Source: Nocardioides terrae
Lineage (GTDB): Bacteria > Actinomycetota > Actinomycetes > Propionibacteriales > Nocardioidaceae
Length of the DNA: 64,000 nucleotides
Assembly: GCF_900112345.1 (NCBI RefSeq)
Contig: NZ_FOLB01000004.1
Coordinates: 124,001-188,000, forward strand
Direction: 5' to 3'
The notes beneath the pieces were generated by a model. It was not told the DNA's origin. It saw only the letters and a list, made by a program, of their open reading frames with translations, and did not search any database. A program made the translations under genes and the position numbers. Shown one piece after another: positions 46,433 to 54,935 of this stretch; position 1 is the first letter of the stretch, and each line of letters begins with the position of its first letter.

Positions 46433-48031
46433 ATGAGGCTTCGCGCCCTGCTGGGGTCAGCCGCGCTGCTGGCCTCGCCGCTCAGCGTCGTCACCCTGTC
46501 GACAGGAGCGCAGGCGACCGACGTGCAGACCGTCCCGGCCGAGCCCGTCACCTGCCAGGACCTTCCCCGGGTCGCCGGCCAGATGACCTGCATGAGCGAG
46601 GTGGGCGCGGCCGTCGCGCCGACGTCTGTCCGCTCCCTCGCCCGGGCCCAGCTGTCTCCGCAGAGCGGTGCCTCGAAGGTCGGGTCCTACACGCCGGCCG
46701 ACATCGCCGCCCTCTACCGCCTGCCCGCCGACGCAGGGGCCGGCACGACCGTCGCCGTCATCGAGGCCGGCAGCAGCCCCGAGCTCGAGACGAACCTGGC
46801 GACGTACCGCTCCCGGTTCGGCCTTGCCGCGTGCTCGAAGGCCAATGGCTGCCTGTCCGAGCTCAACCAGAGCGGCGGCTCGGTCCTGCCCGCACCGGTG
46901 GCCGGTTGGGACTTCGAGATCAACATGGACGTCCAAGCGGTCTCCGCCGCCTGCCCGGCGTGCAGGATCCTCGTCGTCGGCGCGGCCAGCGCCTACATGA
47001 ACGACCTCAACGCCGCCGTGCAGACGGCGGTGGACCGGGGCGCGCGCTACGTCTCCATGTCCTACGGCGGCGCCGAGTGGTCCCACCAGGCCGTCGACGA
47101 CAGGGTCTTCGCGACCAACCCCGGTGTCGTCTTCACCGCCTCCACCGGAGACGACGGTTTCGCCGGCGGCACGTCCTTCCCCGCCTCCTCGACCCACGTC
47201 GTCGCCGCCGGAGGGACCCACGTCGAGAAGGTCTCGGGCGTCTGGCACCAGACGGCCTGGGACCACGCCGGGTCGGGGTGCTCGGCCTACGACCCGATGC
47301 CGACGGTGCAGCGCGCAGCGTCCGTCGCGGTGACCGCGTGCGGCCTCAAGCGAGCGACCGGCGACCTCTCCGCGCTCGCCGACCCGCACACCGGGATGCT
47401 CGTCTATGCCCAGCACGCCTGGTACAACGGCGGCGGTACGTCGCTCTCGGCGCCCCTGATCGCGGCGATGTACGCGCTCGCCGGCAACCACACCGATCCG
47501 TTCAGCGTCTACTACAAGACCGCCTGGCTGACCGACATCACGTCCGGGGCGACCGCCGGCTGCGACGGCAGCAGCCGCTGCACCGCCGGCCCCGGATGGG
47601 ACGGACCGACCGGCCTGGGCACACCCGACGGCCTCGCCGCCCTCTCGCTCCAAACCAGGGCGTCGACGCCGGCTCCGGCCCTCGCCACTCCGCCGGTCCC
47701 GCCGAGCCAGGCGCCCACGTCCCCGGCCGTCACGTCGCACCGGTTCGCCCGCTCCGGCGCGATGAGGGTGAGCGGACCGGCCAGGCGGGGCAGGAGCGTC
47801 CGCGCCTCCTACGGGACCTTCCGCGCCGACAGCCTGCTCGGCACGGTCCTCCGGCCGGCCGTCACGATCAGCTGGTACGTCGACGGCCGGGTCGTCCGGG
47901 GCGCGCACGGCAGGCGTCTCGTGGTCAGGAGGGCCTGGGCGGGCAAGCGCCTCTCGTTCCGGATCACCGCGGTGGCGCCCGGCTTCCTGCCGTCGACCTA
48001 TCTCTCCCGCCGGACGGCGAAGGTCAGGTAG
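46433..48031 (+). CDS. Secreted sedolisin-like (S53) serine-carboxyl protease
   Basis: The 532-residue protein has a signal peptide (about 1-28, ending near AQATD) and a sedolisin core. The catalytic pair Glu162-Asp166 is in FEINMD, the oxyanion Asp240 is in STGDDG, and the nucleophile Ser337 is in NGGGTSLSAP. The usual long activation propeptide of S53 enzymes (about 150-200 residues) is nearly absent, with only about 55 residues between signal and core. A Pro/Thr-rich linker (about 405-435) leads to a C-terminal beta domain (about 440-532) that may bind the cell wall or a polymer. It is convergent with the PBP gene, nine bases apart. Confidence 0.87.
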   Translation: MRLRALLGSAALLASPLSVVTLSTGAQATDVQTVPAEPVTCQDLPRVAGQMTCMSEVGAAVAPTSVRSLARAQLSPQSGASKVGSYTPADIAALYRLPADAGAGTTVAVIEAGSSPELETNLATYRSRFGLAACSKANGCLSELNQSGGSVLPAPVAGWDFEINMDVQAVSAACPACRILVVGAASAYMNDLNAAVQTAVDRGARYVSMSYGGAEWSHQAVDDRVFATNPGVVFTASTGDDGFAGGTSFPASSTHVVAAGGTHVEKVSGVWHQTAWDHAGSGCSAYDPMPTVQRAASVAVTACGLKRATGDLSALADPHTGMLVYAQHAWYNGGGTSLSAPLIAAMYALAGNHTDPFSVYYKTAWLTDITSGATAGCDGSSRCTAGPGWDGPTGLGTPDGLAALSLQTRASTPAPALATPPVPPSQAPTSPAVTSHRFARSGAMRVSGPARRGRSVRASYGTFRADSLLGTVLRPAVTISWYVDGRVVRGAHGRRLVVRRAWAGKRLSFRITAVAPGFLPSTYLSRRTAKVR

Positions 48032-48040
48032 ACGCGGCGC

Positions 48041-49900
48041 TCAGGAGAGGAACGACTTCAGCAGCGGCCCCGCCGTCTGCGACCCGGACTCACCTGTCTC
48101 GACGTAGACGGCCACGGCGAGGTCGCCTCGGGTCGCGATCATCCAGACGTGTGTCGGCAGCGAGCCGTCGGGTCGGGGGTCGCCGTACTCCGCCGTGCCG
48201 GTCTTCGCGCCCACGTCGCCGAGCCCGGCGAGGAAACGCCCGGAGCCCTCGGTGACCACCGCGCGCATCAGCCCGCGCAGCTGCTTCGCCTCGGTGGCCG
48301 TCAGCGGCTTCTCGGGCGACGCGGTCGGGGCGATCCCGTCGATCAGGTGCGGTACGACGACATGGCCCGCCGCGACCGACGCCGCGACCGTCGCCATCGC
48401 CAGCGGGCTGGCCAGCACCTTGCCCTGGCCGATCAGGTCGGCGGCCTTCTCGGTCTCACCGGCGGGAGGCGGGACCTGGCCGAAGTAGGCCGGGAAGCCG
48501 AGGTCGTGGTCGACGCCGAGGCCGAGCGCGGCGGCGGCGTCGGCGAGGTCGCCGTCCTTCAGCCGGTCGCGCTGCCCGATCACTGCGGTGTTGCAGGAGT
48601 TCGCGATCGCGGTTCGATAAGCGATCCGCCCCAGCCGGGACGAGGGGTAGTCGCTGTAGTTCTTGAACCGCTTGCCGTTGACGTCGACGGTGGCCGGGCA
48701 GTCGACGACGTCGTCGGGCTTCAGCCCGGCCCGGAGCAGGGCGAGCGAGCTGACGATCTTGAAGGTGGACCCCGGCGCGGCGTGGCCGTAGTCCGCGATG
48801 TCCTGGCCGCCGTTGCCCGGGCCGTTCGCGGCGGCCAGGACGTCGCCCGTCGAGGGCCGGATCGCGACGATGGCGCTGGCCGGCGACTTCTCGTCCCCGG
48901 CAGCGGTCAGGATGCGCTCGGCCTTCTTCTGCAGGTCGAGGTCGAGGGTGAGCCGCAGCGGCTGCCCGGCCGTGCCGGGCCACGTCGCGAGCGTGCGGGC
49001 GGCCGTCCCCTCGCCGACCGCGCGCACCTCCACGTCGGGGGTGCCGGCCAGCTGCTCGTCGTACCGCGCCTGCAGGCCGGACAGGCCGACCTCGTCGCCG
49101 CCCTGCACGCGGCCGTCGGACTTCTCGACCACCTCCGCGGTCGCCGGGCCGACCGTGCCGAGCAGCCCGGCGCCGAAGTCGCGGGTCGGCGCGAGCGGCA
49201 GCCTGTCCGGGAGGATGAGCGCCCCGGGGATGGCGCCGAAGCCCTCGACGCCGTGCGAGTCCTCGGGCCGGAGCACGATCGCCTCCACGAACGCCTTCGG
49301 CCCGGCGCCCTGGGCCTCCTTCACGAACCGCTCCGAGTCGACGCCGACCGCCGCGGCGATGCGCTGCGCCGAGCCGGGTACGTCGGCCGCGGGGAGGCGC
49401 GCCTTGTCGAGCCCGAAGCGGTAGACCCGGCGCTCGGTCACGACCGGCCGGTCCCCCGCACCGAGGATGTCGGCGCGGCCGGGCAGCGTCCGCTTCACGT
49501 CGATCCGCTCGGCGGCGGCCAGGTCGGGGGCGAGCGCGGTCGGCTTCCAGGCCACCCGCCACTCGTCGTCGACCTTCGTCAGGGCCGCCGTGGTCCGGTA
49601 GCTCCACTCGTGGCCGCCGACCTGCCACTCCCAGCTCAGCCGGGCGGTCGCGGCGTCGCCGTCGGTCCGCACGCTGTCCGCCCGCACCTCGACCGGGTAG
49701 GACTCGAGGTCGGCGACCTGGGTGCCGAACTGCTTGGCGGCTCCTGCATCGGTCAGCCGCACCCCCTTCAGGGTGTGCTTCTGCAGCGTCTTGGCGAGGT
49801 CGGCCGCAGCGGCCTTCGCCCCTGCCTCGTCGTCACCGCAGGCGGTTGTGGAGGTGACGACAAGGACGGTGAGAGCGAGGGCTCCGAGGGCGCGGCGCAT
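48041..49900 (-). CDS. Penicillin-binding protein, class B-like transpeptidase lipoprotein
   Basis: The 619-residue protein has a lipoprotein signal (ALALTVLVVTSTTACGDD, Cys about 22), an NTF2-like MecA-type N-terminal domain (about 25-145), a PBP dimerisation domain (about 150-290) and a transpeptidase domain (about 310-619). The active-site motifs are SxxK in GSTFKIVSS, SxN in NSCN, and KTG in GAKTGTAEYG. It crosslinks peptidoglycan outside the membrane. The MecA-like domain is also found in low-affinity, beta-lactam-tolerant PBPs. ATG at 49898-49900 was chosen over the longer frame to 50008 because it creates the lipoprotein signal. Confidence 0.92.
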   Translation of the reverse strand: MRRALGALALTVLVVTSTTACGDDEAGAKAAAADLAKTLQKHTLKGVRLTDAGAAKQFGTQVADLESYPVEVRADSVRTDGDAATARLSWEWQVGGHEWSYRTTAALTKVDDEWRVAWKPTALAPDLAAAERIDVKRTLPGRADILGAGDRPVVTERRVYRFGLDKARLPAADVPGSAQRIAAAVGVDSERFVKEAQGAGPKAFVEAIVLRPEDSHGVEGFGAIPGALILPDRLPLAPTRDFGAGLLGTVGPATAEVVEKSDGRVQGGDEVGLSGLQARYDEQLAGTPDVEVRAVGEGTAARTLATWPGTAGQPLRLTLDLDLQKKAERILTAAGDEKSPASAIVAIRPSTGDVLAAANGPGNGGQDIADYGHAAPGSTFKIVSSLALLRAGLKPDDVVDCPATVDVNGKRFKNYSDYPSSRLGRIAYRTAIANSCNTAVIGQRDRLKDGDLADAAAALGLGVDHDLGFPAYFGQVPPPAGETEKAADLIGQGKVLASPLAMATVAASVAAGHVVVPHLIDGIAPTASPEKPLTATEAKQLRGLMRAVVTEGSGRFLAGLGDVGAKTGTAEYGDPRPDGSLPTHVWMIATRGDLAVAVYVETGESGSQTAGPLLKSFLS

Positions 49901-50028
49901 GGGCTCACTCTGGTCGATCCCGGCAGACGGCACAAAGCAAAAGGCCGGCGCGTCCCCCGCAGCCCGGAGGACGCCGGCGCTCGGGGTCCCGCGTGCCGGC
50001 GTCTTCACGCGGGCGGTAGAAAGCAGGC

Positions 50029-50474
50029 ATGAGCGCTCCCGTCATCACACTGCTCGGCCTCGGGGAGGCGGGCTCGCCGTGCCGATGGCGGCGAGCGGGC
50101 CGGGCGCCGAGCGGTACGCCGCGATCGTCGGGCCGCTGGGCGCCGACGTGCAGGTGGTCGGCACCGAGATCGGTGACGCGGCGACCCGGAAGCTGCTGCG
50201 CAGCGTGTTCGTCAAGGGGCTCGCCGCAGCAGTCACCGAGAGCCTCGCCGCCGCGCGGGCCGCGGGGCTCGAGGACCAGACCCGCGCCGAGATCGCGACG
50301 GAGCTCGAGGCGGCGACCGCCGCGACCGTGACCCGCCTCGAGGAGGGCAGCCGGCGGCACGCCCTTCGTCGGTCGCACGAGATGGAGGCGGCCGTCGAGA
50401 TGCTCGACGGGCTCGACGTACCGTCCCGGGTCAGCGCCGCGAGCCGCGACTGGCTGCGCGACCTCATCGAGTGA
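50029..50474 (+). pseudogene. Internally deleted NAD(P)-dependent dehydrogenase (6PGDH-like, DUF1932)
   Basis: ATG at 50029 starts ITLLGLGEAG, the glycine-rich NAD(P) site of 6-phosphogluconate-dehydrogenase-like enzymes. About 15 codons later the frame changes. The sequence from 50079 (VPMAASGPGAERYAAIVGPL) continues with the C-terminal DUF1932 domain to a stop at 50474. The roughly 110-130 codons normally found between these parts are gone, so the gene has an internal deletion plus frameshift. It stands at the edge of the aromatic island and may once have belonged to it. Residual translation of the C-terminal part from GTG 50079 is possible. Confidence 0.82.
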
Positions 50475-50506
50475 TCGCCCCTCCCGAGCGCGAAGAGCGG
50501 AATATC

Positions 50507-50526
50507 AGACAGGATTGTTGCCAATT
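50507..50526 (+). promoter_or_regulatory. Candidate GntR-type operator before the hydrolase/lig operon
   Basis: CAGACAGGATTGTTGCCAAT matches the sequence at 58047-58066 in 18 of 20 positions. The core ATTG-TTGC-CAAT is palindromic. A wider inverted repeat, GACAGGATT with AATTCTGTC, extends to 50532. It lies 63 bp before the hydrolase start. Binding by the GntR protein encoded at 57248 is inferred. Confidence 0.6.
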
Positions 50527-50589
50527 CTGTCGAGCATTGACAGAGTGTGCTCACCCCCGGGGCGCCGGCCCCTGTCTGATGGAGGATGC

Positions 50590-51294
50590 GTGGCGACGTT
50601 CGTCCTGGTGCACGGCGCATGGCACGGCGGTTGGTGCTGGGACCGGGTCGCACCGCTGCTGCGCGGAGCCGGGCACGACGTCCACACCCCGACGCTCACC
50701 GGCCTCTCCGAGCGGGCCCACCTGCTCTCGCCGATGGTCGGCCTGGACACGCATGTCGAGGACGTGGTCCGGCTCATCGACGTGCTCGATCTGCGAGACG
50801 TCGTGCTGGTCGGGCACAGCTACGCCGGCCAGGTGATCACCGGCGTCGCCGACCGGCGCCCGGACGCGGTCGCCCGGCGGGTCTACCTGGATGCCTTCGT
50901 GGGGGAGGACGGCGAGACGGCAGTCTCCTTGCAGCCCGAGACCGTGGCCCACCACTGGTCGGAGTCGGCCGCCGGCCCGGGGTTCGGCTGGCTCGTCCCG
51001 GTGCGCAAGCTCGAGGTGCTCGGGGTGAGTGCCGCGGCGGACATCGAGTGGCTGACGCCGCGGCTCACCCCGCACCCGTGGAAGACCTACACCGACCCGC
51101 TCCGGCTGACCGGCGCCGGAGAGCGGGTGCCCGCCGCCTTCATCGAGTGCGTGGACTGGATGCGCGTCTTCGAGTCCCAGGCCGACCGGGCCCGGGCGAA
51201 GGGCTGGCCGGTGCACGACCTTCCGACGGGGCACGAGGCGATGGTCACGGCTCCCCAGGAGCTGGCCGACCTGCTGAGCGCCCTGGCCGACTGA
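50590..51294 (+). CDS. Alpha/beta hydrolase in the aromatic cluster
   Basis: The 234-residue protein starts TFVLVHGAWHGGWCWDRV, typical of the esterase/hydroxynitrile-lyase-like hydrolases. The nucleophile elbow is LVGHSYAG (Ser about 77), and the late His is in LPTGHEAMVT. The start GTG at 50590 has GGAGG four bases upstream; longer frames lack a site. It heads an operon with the muconolactone-isomerase-like gene and ligA/ligB. It could open an ester or lactone in the pathway, for example a lactone formed after ring cleavage, but the step is not assigned. Confidence 0.82.
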   Translation: MATFVLVHGAWHGGWCWDRVAPLLRGAGHDVHTPTLTGLSERAHLLSPMVGLDTHVEDVVRLIDVLDLRDVVLVGHSYAGQVITGVADRRPDAVARRVYLDAFVGEDGETAVSLQPETVAHHWSESAAGPGFGWLVPVRKLEVLGVSAAADIEWLTPRLTPHPWKTYTDPLRLTGAGERVPAAFIECVDWMRVFESQADRARAKGWPVHDLPTGHEAMVTAPQELADLLSALAD

Positions 51295-51318
51295 GTCCGA
51301 ACGCAGAGGAGAGACACC

Positions 51319-51597
51319 GTGGAGTTCCTGGTCAGGTCCGAGAACCGGCTGCCCGTCGAGACGAGCGCCGATCGACGCGAGGAGCTGCGGACGGCGGAGC
51401 GCGCCCGCGCCATGGAGCTGCGCGAGGCCGGCATCCTGAAGCGGCTGTGGCGCGTCCCCGGCCGCAACGCGACGATCGGGCTCTACGAGGCGCCCGACCC
51501 GGCCGCCCTGCACGACGCGCTGATGTCGCTGCCGATGGCGCCCTGGCTCGACGTGCAGGTGGAGGCGCTGGCCCAGCACCCGCAGGAGCGGTCGTGA
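51319..51597 (+). CDS. Muconolactone delta-isomerase-like protein
   Basis: The 92-residue protein fits the muconolactone isomerase (MIase, CatC) fold: EFLVRSENRLP at the start, RARAMELREAGILKRLWRVPG in the centre, and SLPMAPWLDVQVEALAQHP at the end, which is the family signature. Classical CatC acts in the ortho pathway, but here it sits with meta-cleavage (lig) genes. It may act as an isomerase or tautomerase of the ring-cleavage product, such as the keto-enol step before hydration. GAGGAG precedes GTG 51319. It overlaps ligA as GTGA. Confidence 0.8.
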   Translation: MEFLVRSENRLPVETSADRREELRTAERARAMELREAGILKRLWRVPGRNATIGLYEAPDPAALHDALMSLPMAPWLDVQVEALAQHPQERS

Positions 51598-51953
51598 CCG
51601 CCCCGGCCGGACACGACCTGCCGGGCACACCGGTCTTCGACGGCCGGGCCAGCCGCCGCGGGCTGCGCATGAACAAGCTGTTCATGAGCCTGCGCTCGGC
51701 CGAGAGCCGGGAACGCTTCGCGGCCGACGAGCGCGCCTACTGCGAGGAGTTCCGGCTCACGCCGGAGCAGGAGCGTGCGGTGCTCGAGCGCGACTGGCAG
51801 GCGATGGTCGACCTGGGCGGAAGCATCTTCTACATCTACAAGCTGGCGATGATGGACGGGCTGTCGATGCAGTACCTCGGCGGCGTCTTCTCGGGGATGT
51901 CCGAGCAGGACTTCAGGGCGGCCCTGATGGCGGGAGGACGGACCGATGTCTGA
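51594..51953 (+). CDS. ligA: Extradiol dioxygenase alpha subunit (LigA-like)
   Basis: The 119-residue protein matches the small helical alpha subunit of protocatechuate 4,5-dioxygenase. Typical positions are LNKLFMSLRSAESRERF-like MNKLFMSLRSAESRERF (about 26-42), LTPEQERAVLERDWQAMVDLGG (about 57-78) and IYKLAMMDGLSMQYLGG near the end. The alpha subunit lines the substrate pocket of the beta subunit. GTG at 51594 overlaps the isomerase stop, and the ligB start lies inside its last codons, giving an eight-base overlap. Confidence 0.87.
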   Translation: MTAPAGHDLPGTPVFDGRASRRGLRMNKLFMSLRSAESRERFAADERAYCEEFRLTPEQERAVLERDWQAMVDLGGSIFYIYKLAMMDGLSMQYLGGVFSGMSEQDFRAALMAGGRTDV

Positions 51954-52794
51954 GGTCATCTGGGGGATGGTGACGTCGCACGTGCCGTCGATCGGCGCGG
52001 CGATGGACCACGGGAAGACGCAGGACCCCTACTGGAAGCCGCTGTTCGACGGCTACCAGCCGGCGCGCGAGTGGATGGCCGAGCACCGGCCCGACGTGGC
52101 GATCGTGATCTACAACGACCACGCCAACGGCGTCGACCTGGACGTCGTTCCGGCCTTCGCGATCGGTACGGCGGACCGGTATCCGGTCGCCGACGAGGGC
52201 TGGGGCCCGCGCCCGGTGCCGGAGGTCGTCGGCGACCCGGACCTCTCCCAGCACCTGATCGAGCACCTCATCGACGACGGCTTCGACATGACGCTCTTCC
52301 AGGAGCTCGACGTCGACCACGGGCTCACCGTGCCGCTGTCCATCTACTGTCCGGACCCGGGCGAGGCCTGGCCCTGCCGCGTGGTCCCCCTGCTGGTGAA
52401 CGTCATCCAGTACCCCCAGCCGACGGCGGCGCGCTGCTACGCCCTGGGCAGGGCCATCGGCCGGGCGCTGGCGAGCTACCAGCCCGACGTGAAGGTGGCG
52501 ATCTTCGGGACCGGCGGCATGTCGCACCAGCTCGCCGGGGCGCGTGCCGGCTTCGTCAACCCAAAGTTCGACGCGATGTTCCTCGAGGCCATCCAGACCG
52601 ACCCCGAGCGGCTCGCCGCTCTCTCCCGCGAGGAGCTCATCCGGCAGGCCGGGTCCGAGGGGATCGAGCTGATCATGTGGCTGGTCATGCGCGGGGCGAT
52701 GAACGACGAGATCCGGCGGATCCACGAGACCTACCACGTGCCGGCCTCGAACACCGCTGCCGCGCTCGCCCTCTTCGACAACAGAGGTGATTGA
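51946..52794 (+). CDS. ligB: Extradiol dioxygenase beta subunit (LigB-like, class III)
   Basis: The 282-residue protein is the catalytic subunit of a class III extradiol dioxygenase that opens protocatechuate- or gallate-type rings next to the hydroxyls, using Fe(II). The iron ligands fit His12 (TSHVPS), His59 (YNDHANG) and Glu241 (GIELIMW), and His194 (GGMSHQLAG) is the catalytic base; these positions are within two residues of those in Sphingobium LigB. Separate alpha and beta genes are the protocatechuate 4,5-dioxygenase arrangement; gallate dioxygenases usually have them fused. Downstream, 52797-52841 contains palindromes (GCCGGGCCCGGC and GGGCTC/GAGCCC) that may end the operon. Confidence 0.92.
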   Translation: MSEVIWGMVTSHVPSIGAAMDHGKTQDPYWKPLFDGYQPAREWMAEHRPDVAIVIYNDHANGVDLDVVPAFAIGTADRYPVADEGWGPRPVPEVVGDPDLSQHLIEHLIDDGFDMTLFQELDVDHGLTVPLSIYCPDPGEAWPCRVVPLLVNVIQYPQPTAARCYALGRAIGRALASYQPDVKVAIFGTGGMSHQLAGARAGFVNPKFDAMFLEAIQTDPERLAALSREELIRQAGSEGIELIMWLVMRGAMNDEIRRIHETYHVPASNTAAALALFDNRGD

Positions 52795-52888
52795 TCGCCG
52801 GGCCCGGCGCCGCCAGACTGGGGCGGGCTCCGCGCGAGCCCAGCAGCGAACGACCAAGTGAGCCAGTGACTCGAATGAGGTGGTCCGG

Positions 52889-54001
52889 TTGTCGATCTCT
52901 CCTCCGTTCCGTGCCGACATCGTGGGGAGCTTCCTGCGCCCCGACGCCGTCCACCGGGCCCGCGACCAGCACGCGGCGGGCACGCTCGACGACGCCGGCC
53001 TGAGGGAGGTCGAGGACGCGGCCGTGCGGGAGACGGTCGCGCGTGAGGCCGAGGCCGGCCTGCGGCTCGCCACCGACGGCGAGATGCGCCGGGCGTGGTG
53101 GCACTACGACTTCTTCGGGATGCTCGGCGGCGTGGACGTGGTCGATTCCGACCATGGCATCGAGTTCCAGGGTGTGACGACCAGGAGCCAGGTGCTGCGC
53201 GTCGACGACACGATCACCTTCCCCTCCGACCACCCGATGCTGGAGCACTTCCGCTTCCTTCGCGACAACGTCCCCGACGGCGTCGTCCCGAAGTTCTCCA
53301 TCCCCTCCCCGACGGTGCTGCACTTCCGTCTGGACGCCGACGCCGTCACCGCCAGCCAGTACGGCGAGGACCACGAGGCCCTCTTCGACGACCTCGCCGC
53401 CGCCTACCGCGCGGCCGTCCGGGCCTTCTACGACGAGGGCTGCCGCTACTTCCAGTTCGACGACACCGCCTGGGCCTACCTGTGCTCCGAGGTCGAGCTC
53501 GAGAAGGCGAAGGCGCGGGGGATCCGCACCGACGGCCTGGCCGAGCGGTACGCCGCGCTCATCAACGCCTCCCTCGCGGAGAAGCCCGACGACATGGTCG
53601 TGACCACGCACGTCTGCCGGGGCAACTTCCGCTCCACCTGGATCGCCTCCGGTGGCTACGAGCCGGTCGCCGAGCCGCTGCTCGCGGGCACCGACTACGA
53701 CGGCTACTTCCTCGAGTACGACACCGAGCGGGCCGGCGGGTTCGAGCCGCTGCGCCACCTGCCGCGGGGTGACAAGACGGTCGTGCTCGGGCTGGTCACC
53801 TCCAAGGACGGCGTGCTGGAGGACCCCGACGCCGTCAAGCGACGCATCGACGACGCGACGGCGTACGCCCCGCTCGATCAGCTCGCGCTCAGCACCCAGT
53901 GCGGCTTCGCCTCGACCGAGGAGGGCAACGTCCTCACCGAGGAGCAGCAGTGGGCGAAGGTCCGCTCGGTGGTCGACATCGCCGGCGACGTCTGGGCCTG
54001 A
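52889..54001 (+). CDS. MetE C-terminal-like (cobalamin-independent) methyltransferase
   Basis: The 370-residue protein is a single MetE C-terminal barrel (YxjG/YxjH type). FRADIVGSFLRP is the typical start, zinc ligands fit His and Cys in TTHVCRGNFRS (about 240-243) and Cys in STQCGFAS (about 337), and FQFDDTAWAYL is the catalytic Asp region. Family members move a methyl group to a thiol. Here it lies between ring-cleavage and Rieske oxygenase genes, so it may handle methyl groups from methoxylated aromatics rather than make methionine. I favour TTG 52889, preceded by AGGTGG; GTG 52880 is possible. It converges with the IclR gene. Confidence 0.85.
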   Translation: MSISPPFRADIVGSFLRPDAVHRARDQHAAGTLDDAGLREVEDAAVRETVAREAEAGLRLATDGEMRRAWWHYDFFGMLGGVDVVDSDHGIEFQGVTTRSQVLRVDDTITFPSDHPMLEHFRFLRDNVPDGVVPKFSIPSPTVLHFRLDADAVTASQYGEDHEALFDDLAAAYRAAVRAFYDEGCRYFQFDDTAWAYLCSEVELEKAKARGIRTDGLAERYAALINASLAEKPDDMVVTTHVCRGNFRSTWIASGGYEPVAEPLLAGTDYDGYFLEYDTERAGGFEPLRHLPRGDKTVVLGLVTSKDGVLEDPDAVKRRIDDATAYAPLDQLALSTQCGFASTEEGNVLTEEQQWAKVRSVVDIAGDVWA

Positions 54002-54016
54002 GCGGTCCGGCGCCCG

Positions 54017-54826
54017 TCACGCCGTCCCGCCGGAGCGCCGGCGGGAGCCCTGCGGCTGCCGCCGCGCCGACGGGGCGCCGAGCACGCGGGAGATCGTGCG
54101 GCTCGCGGCCCTGACGGCGGGGGTCACGGCCTGCGGCGTGATCGGCCCGTCGGCGTGGAACACCACCGAGAGCGCAGCCACCACCGCGTCGTCGGCGTCC
54201 CGGATCGGGCAGGCCACGGAGACGGCGTCCATGGTGACCTGGCGGTCGCTCACGGCCACCTCGGTGCGGCGTACGTCGGCCAGGACGGCCCGAACCCGCG
54301 CCGGGTCGGTCACCGTGCGCGGTGTCCAGTGCCGCAGCGTGCCGCCGAGCGCCTCCTCCTGCACCCCCGGCGGCGCGTAGGCCAGCAGCACCAGCCCGAC
54401 CCCGGTGGCGTGCAGGTCGAAGCGGCCGCCGACCCGGGTGAGCACCCGCACCGCGTTGCGACCGGTCAGCCGCTCGAGGTAGACCGCGTCGAGGTGGTCG
54501 CGGACGGCCAGCTGGACGTTCTCGTGGGTCGCCTCGTAGAGGTCCTCCATGATCGGCAGCGCCACCTCGCGCAGGGGCAGACCGCGCGGCGCCAGCGACG
54601 CGATCTCCCACAGGCGCAGCCCGAGCTCGTAGCCGCCGTCGCCACCCCGCTCCAGCGCGCCCCACGCCACCAGGTCGGTGACGATGCGGTGCACGGTGGT
54701 GAGCGGCAGGCCGGAGCGCCGGCTCACGTCCGAGAGCGAGAGCCGCGGGTGCGAGCTGGTGAACGCCGACAGGACCTCGAGGGTCTTCGTCGTCAGGGAG
54801 GTGGCAGCGGTCGCCGGGTCGGTCAC
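54017..54826 (-). CDS. IclR-family transcriptional regulator
   Basis: The 269-residue protein has the IclR winged helix at the N-terminus (LEVLSAFTSSHPRLSLSDVSRRSGLPLTTVHRIV, about 16-50) and the ligand-binding IclR domain (about 75-250), with VQLAVRDHLDAVYLERL and ATGVGLVLLAYAPP. The C-terminal tail is basic. The start is GTG at 54824-54826. It is divergent from the Rieske oxygenase operon, with a TTCCG-N5-CGGAA palindrome 15 bp upstream of its start. IclR members commonly control aromatic-acid catabolism (PcaR, PobR types), so this is the likely regulator of the oxygenase operon. Confidence 0.9.
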   Translation of the reverse strand: MTDPATAATSLTTKTLEVLSAFTSSHPRLSLSDVSRRSGLPLTTVHRIVTDLVAWGALERGGDGGYELGLRLWEIASLAPRGLPLREVALPIMEDLYEATHENVQLAVRDHLDAVYLERLTGRNAVRVLTRVGGRFDLHATGVGLVLLAYAPPGVQEEALGGTLRHWTPRTVTDPARVRAVLADVRRTEVAVSDRQVTMDAVSVACPIRDADDAVVAALSVVFHADGPITPQAVTPAVRAASRTISRVLGAPSARRQPQGSRRRSGGTA

Positions 54827-54840
54827 CGAACCAGTATGTC

Positions 54841-54855
54841 TTCCGGTAGGCGGAA
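54841..54855. promoter_or_regulatory. IclR-type operator TTCCG-N5-CGGAA
   Basis: A perfect five-base inverted repeat with a five-base spacer lies between the divergent IclR (start 54826) and Rieske oxygenase (start 54936) genes. The form is the one described for IclR-family binding sites in aromatic catabolism. Confidence 0.65.
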
Positions 54856-54935
54856 AGGGTGTGCCCTGCGTCACGGAGCGGCAGTCACAGTCGACCGGAC
54901 GACAGGTCACCACCCGAGAGCCGAGGGAGTCCGAG

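Noticed and set aside
52795..52888. Riboswitch (SAM or cobalamin type) before the MetE-like gene
   Set aside because: The gap is only 94 bp and shows two short GC palindromes, more like a terminator for ligAB; no conserved riboswitch core can be seen.
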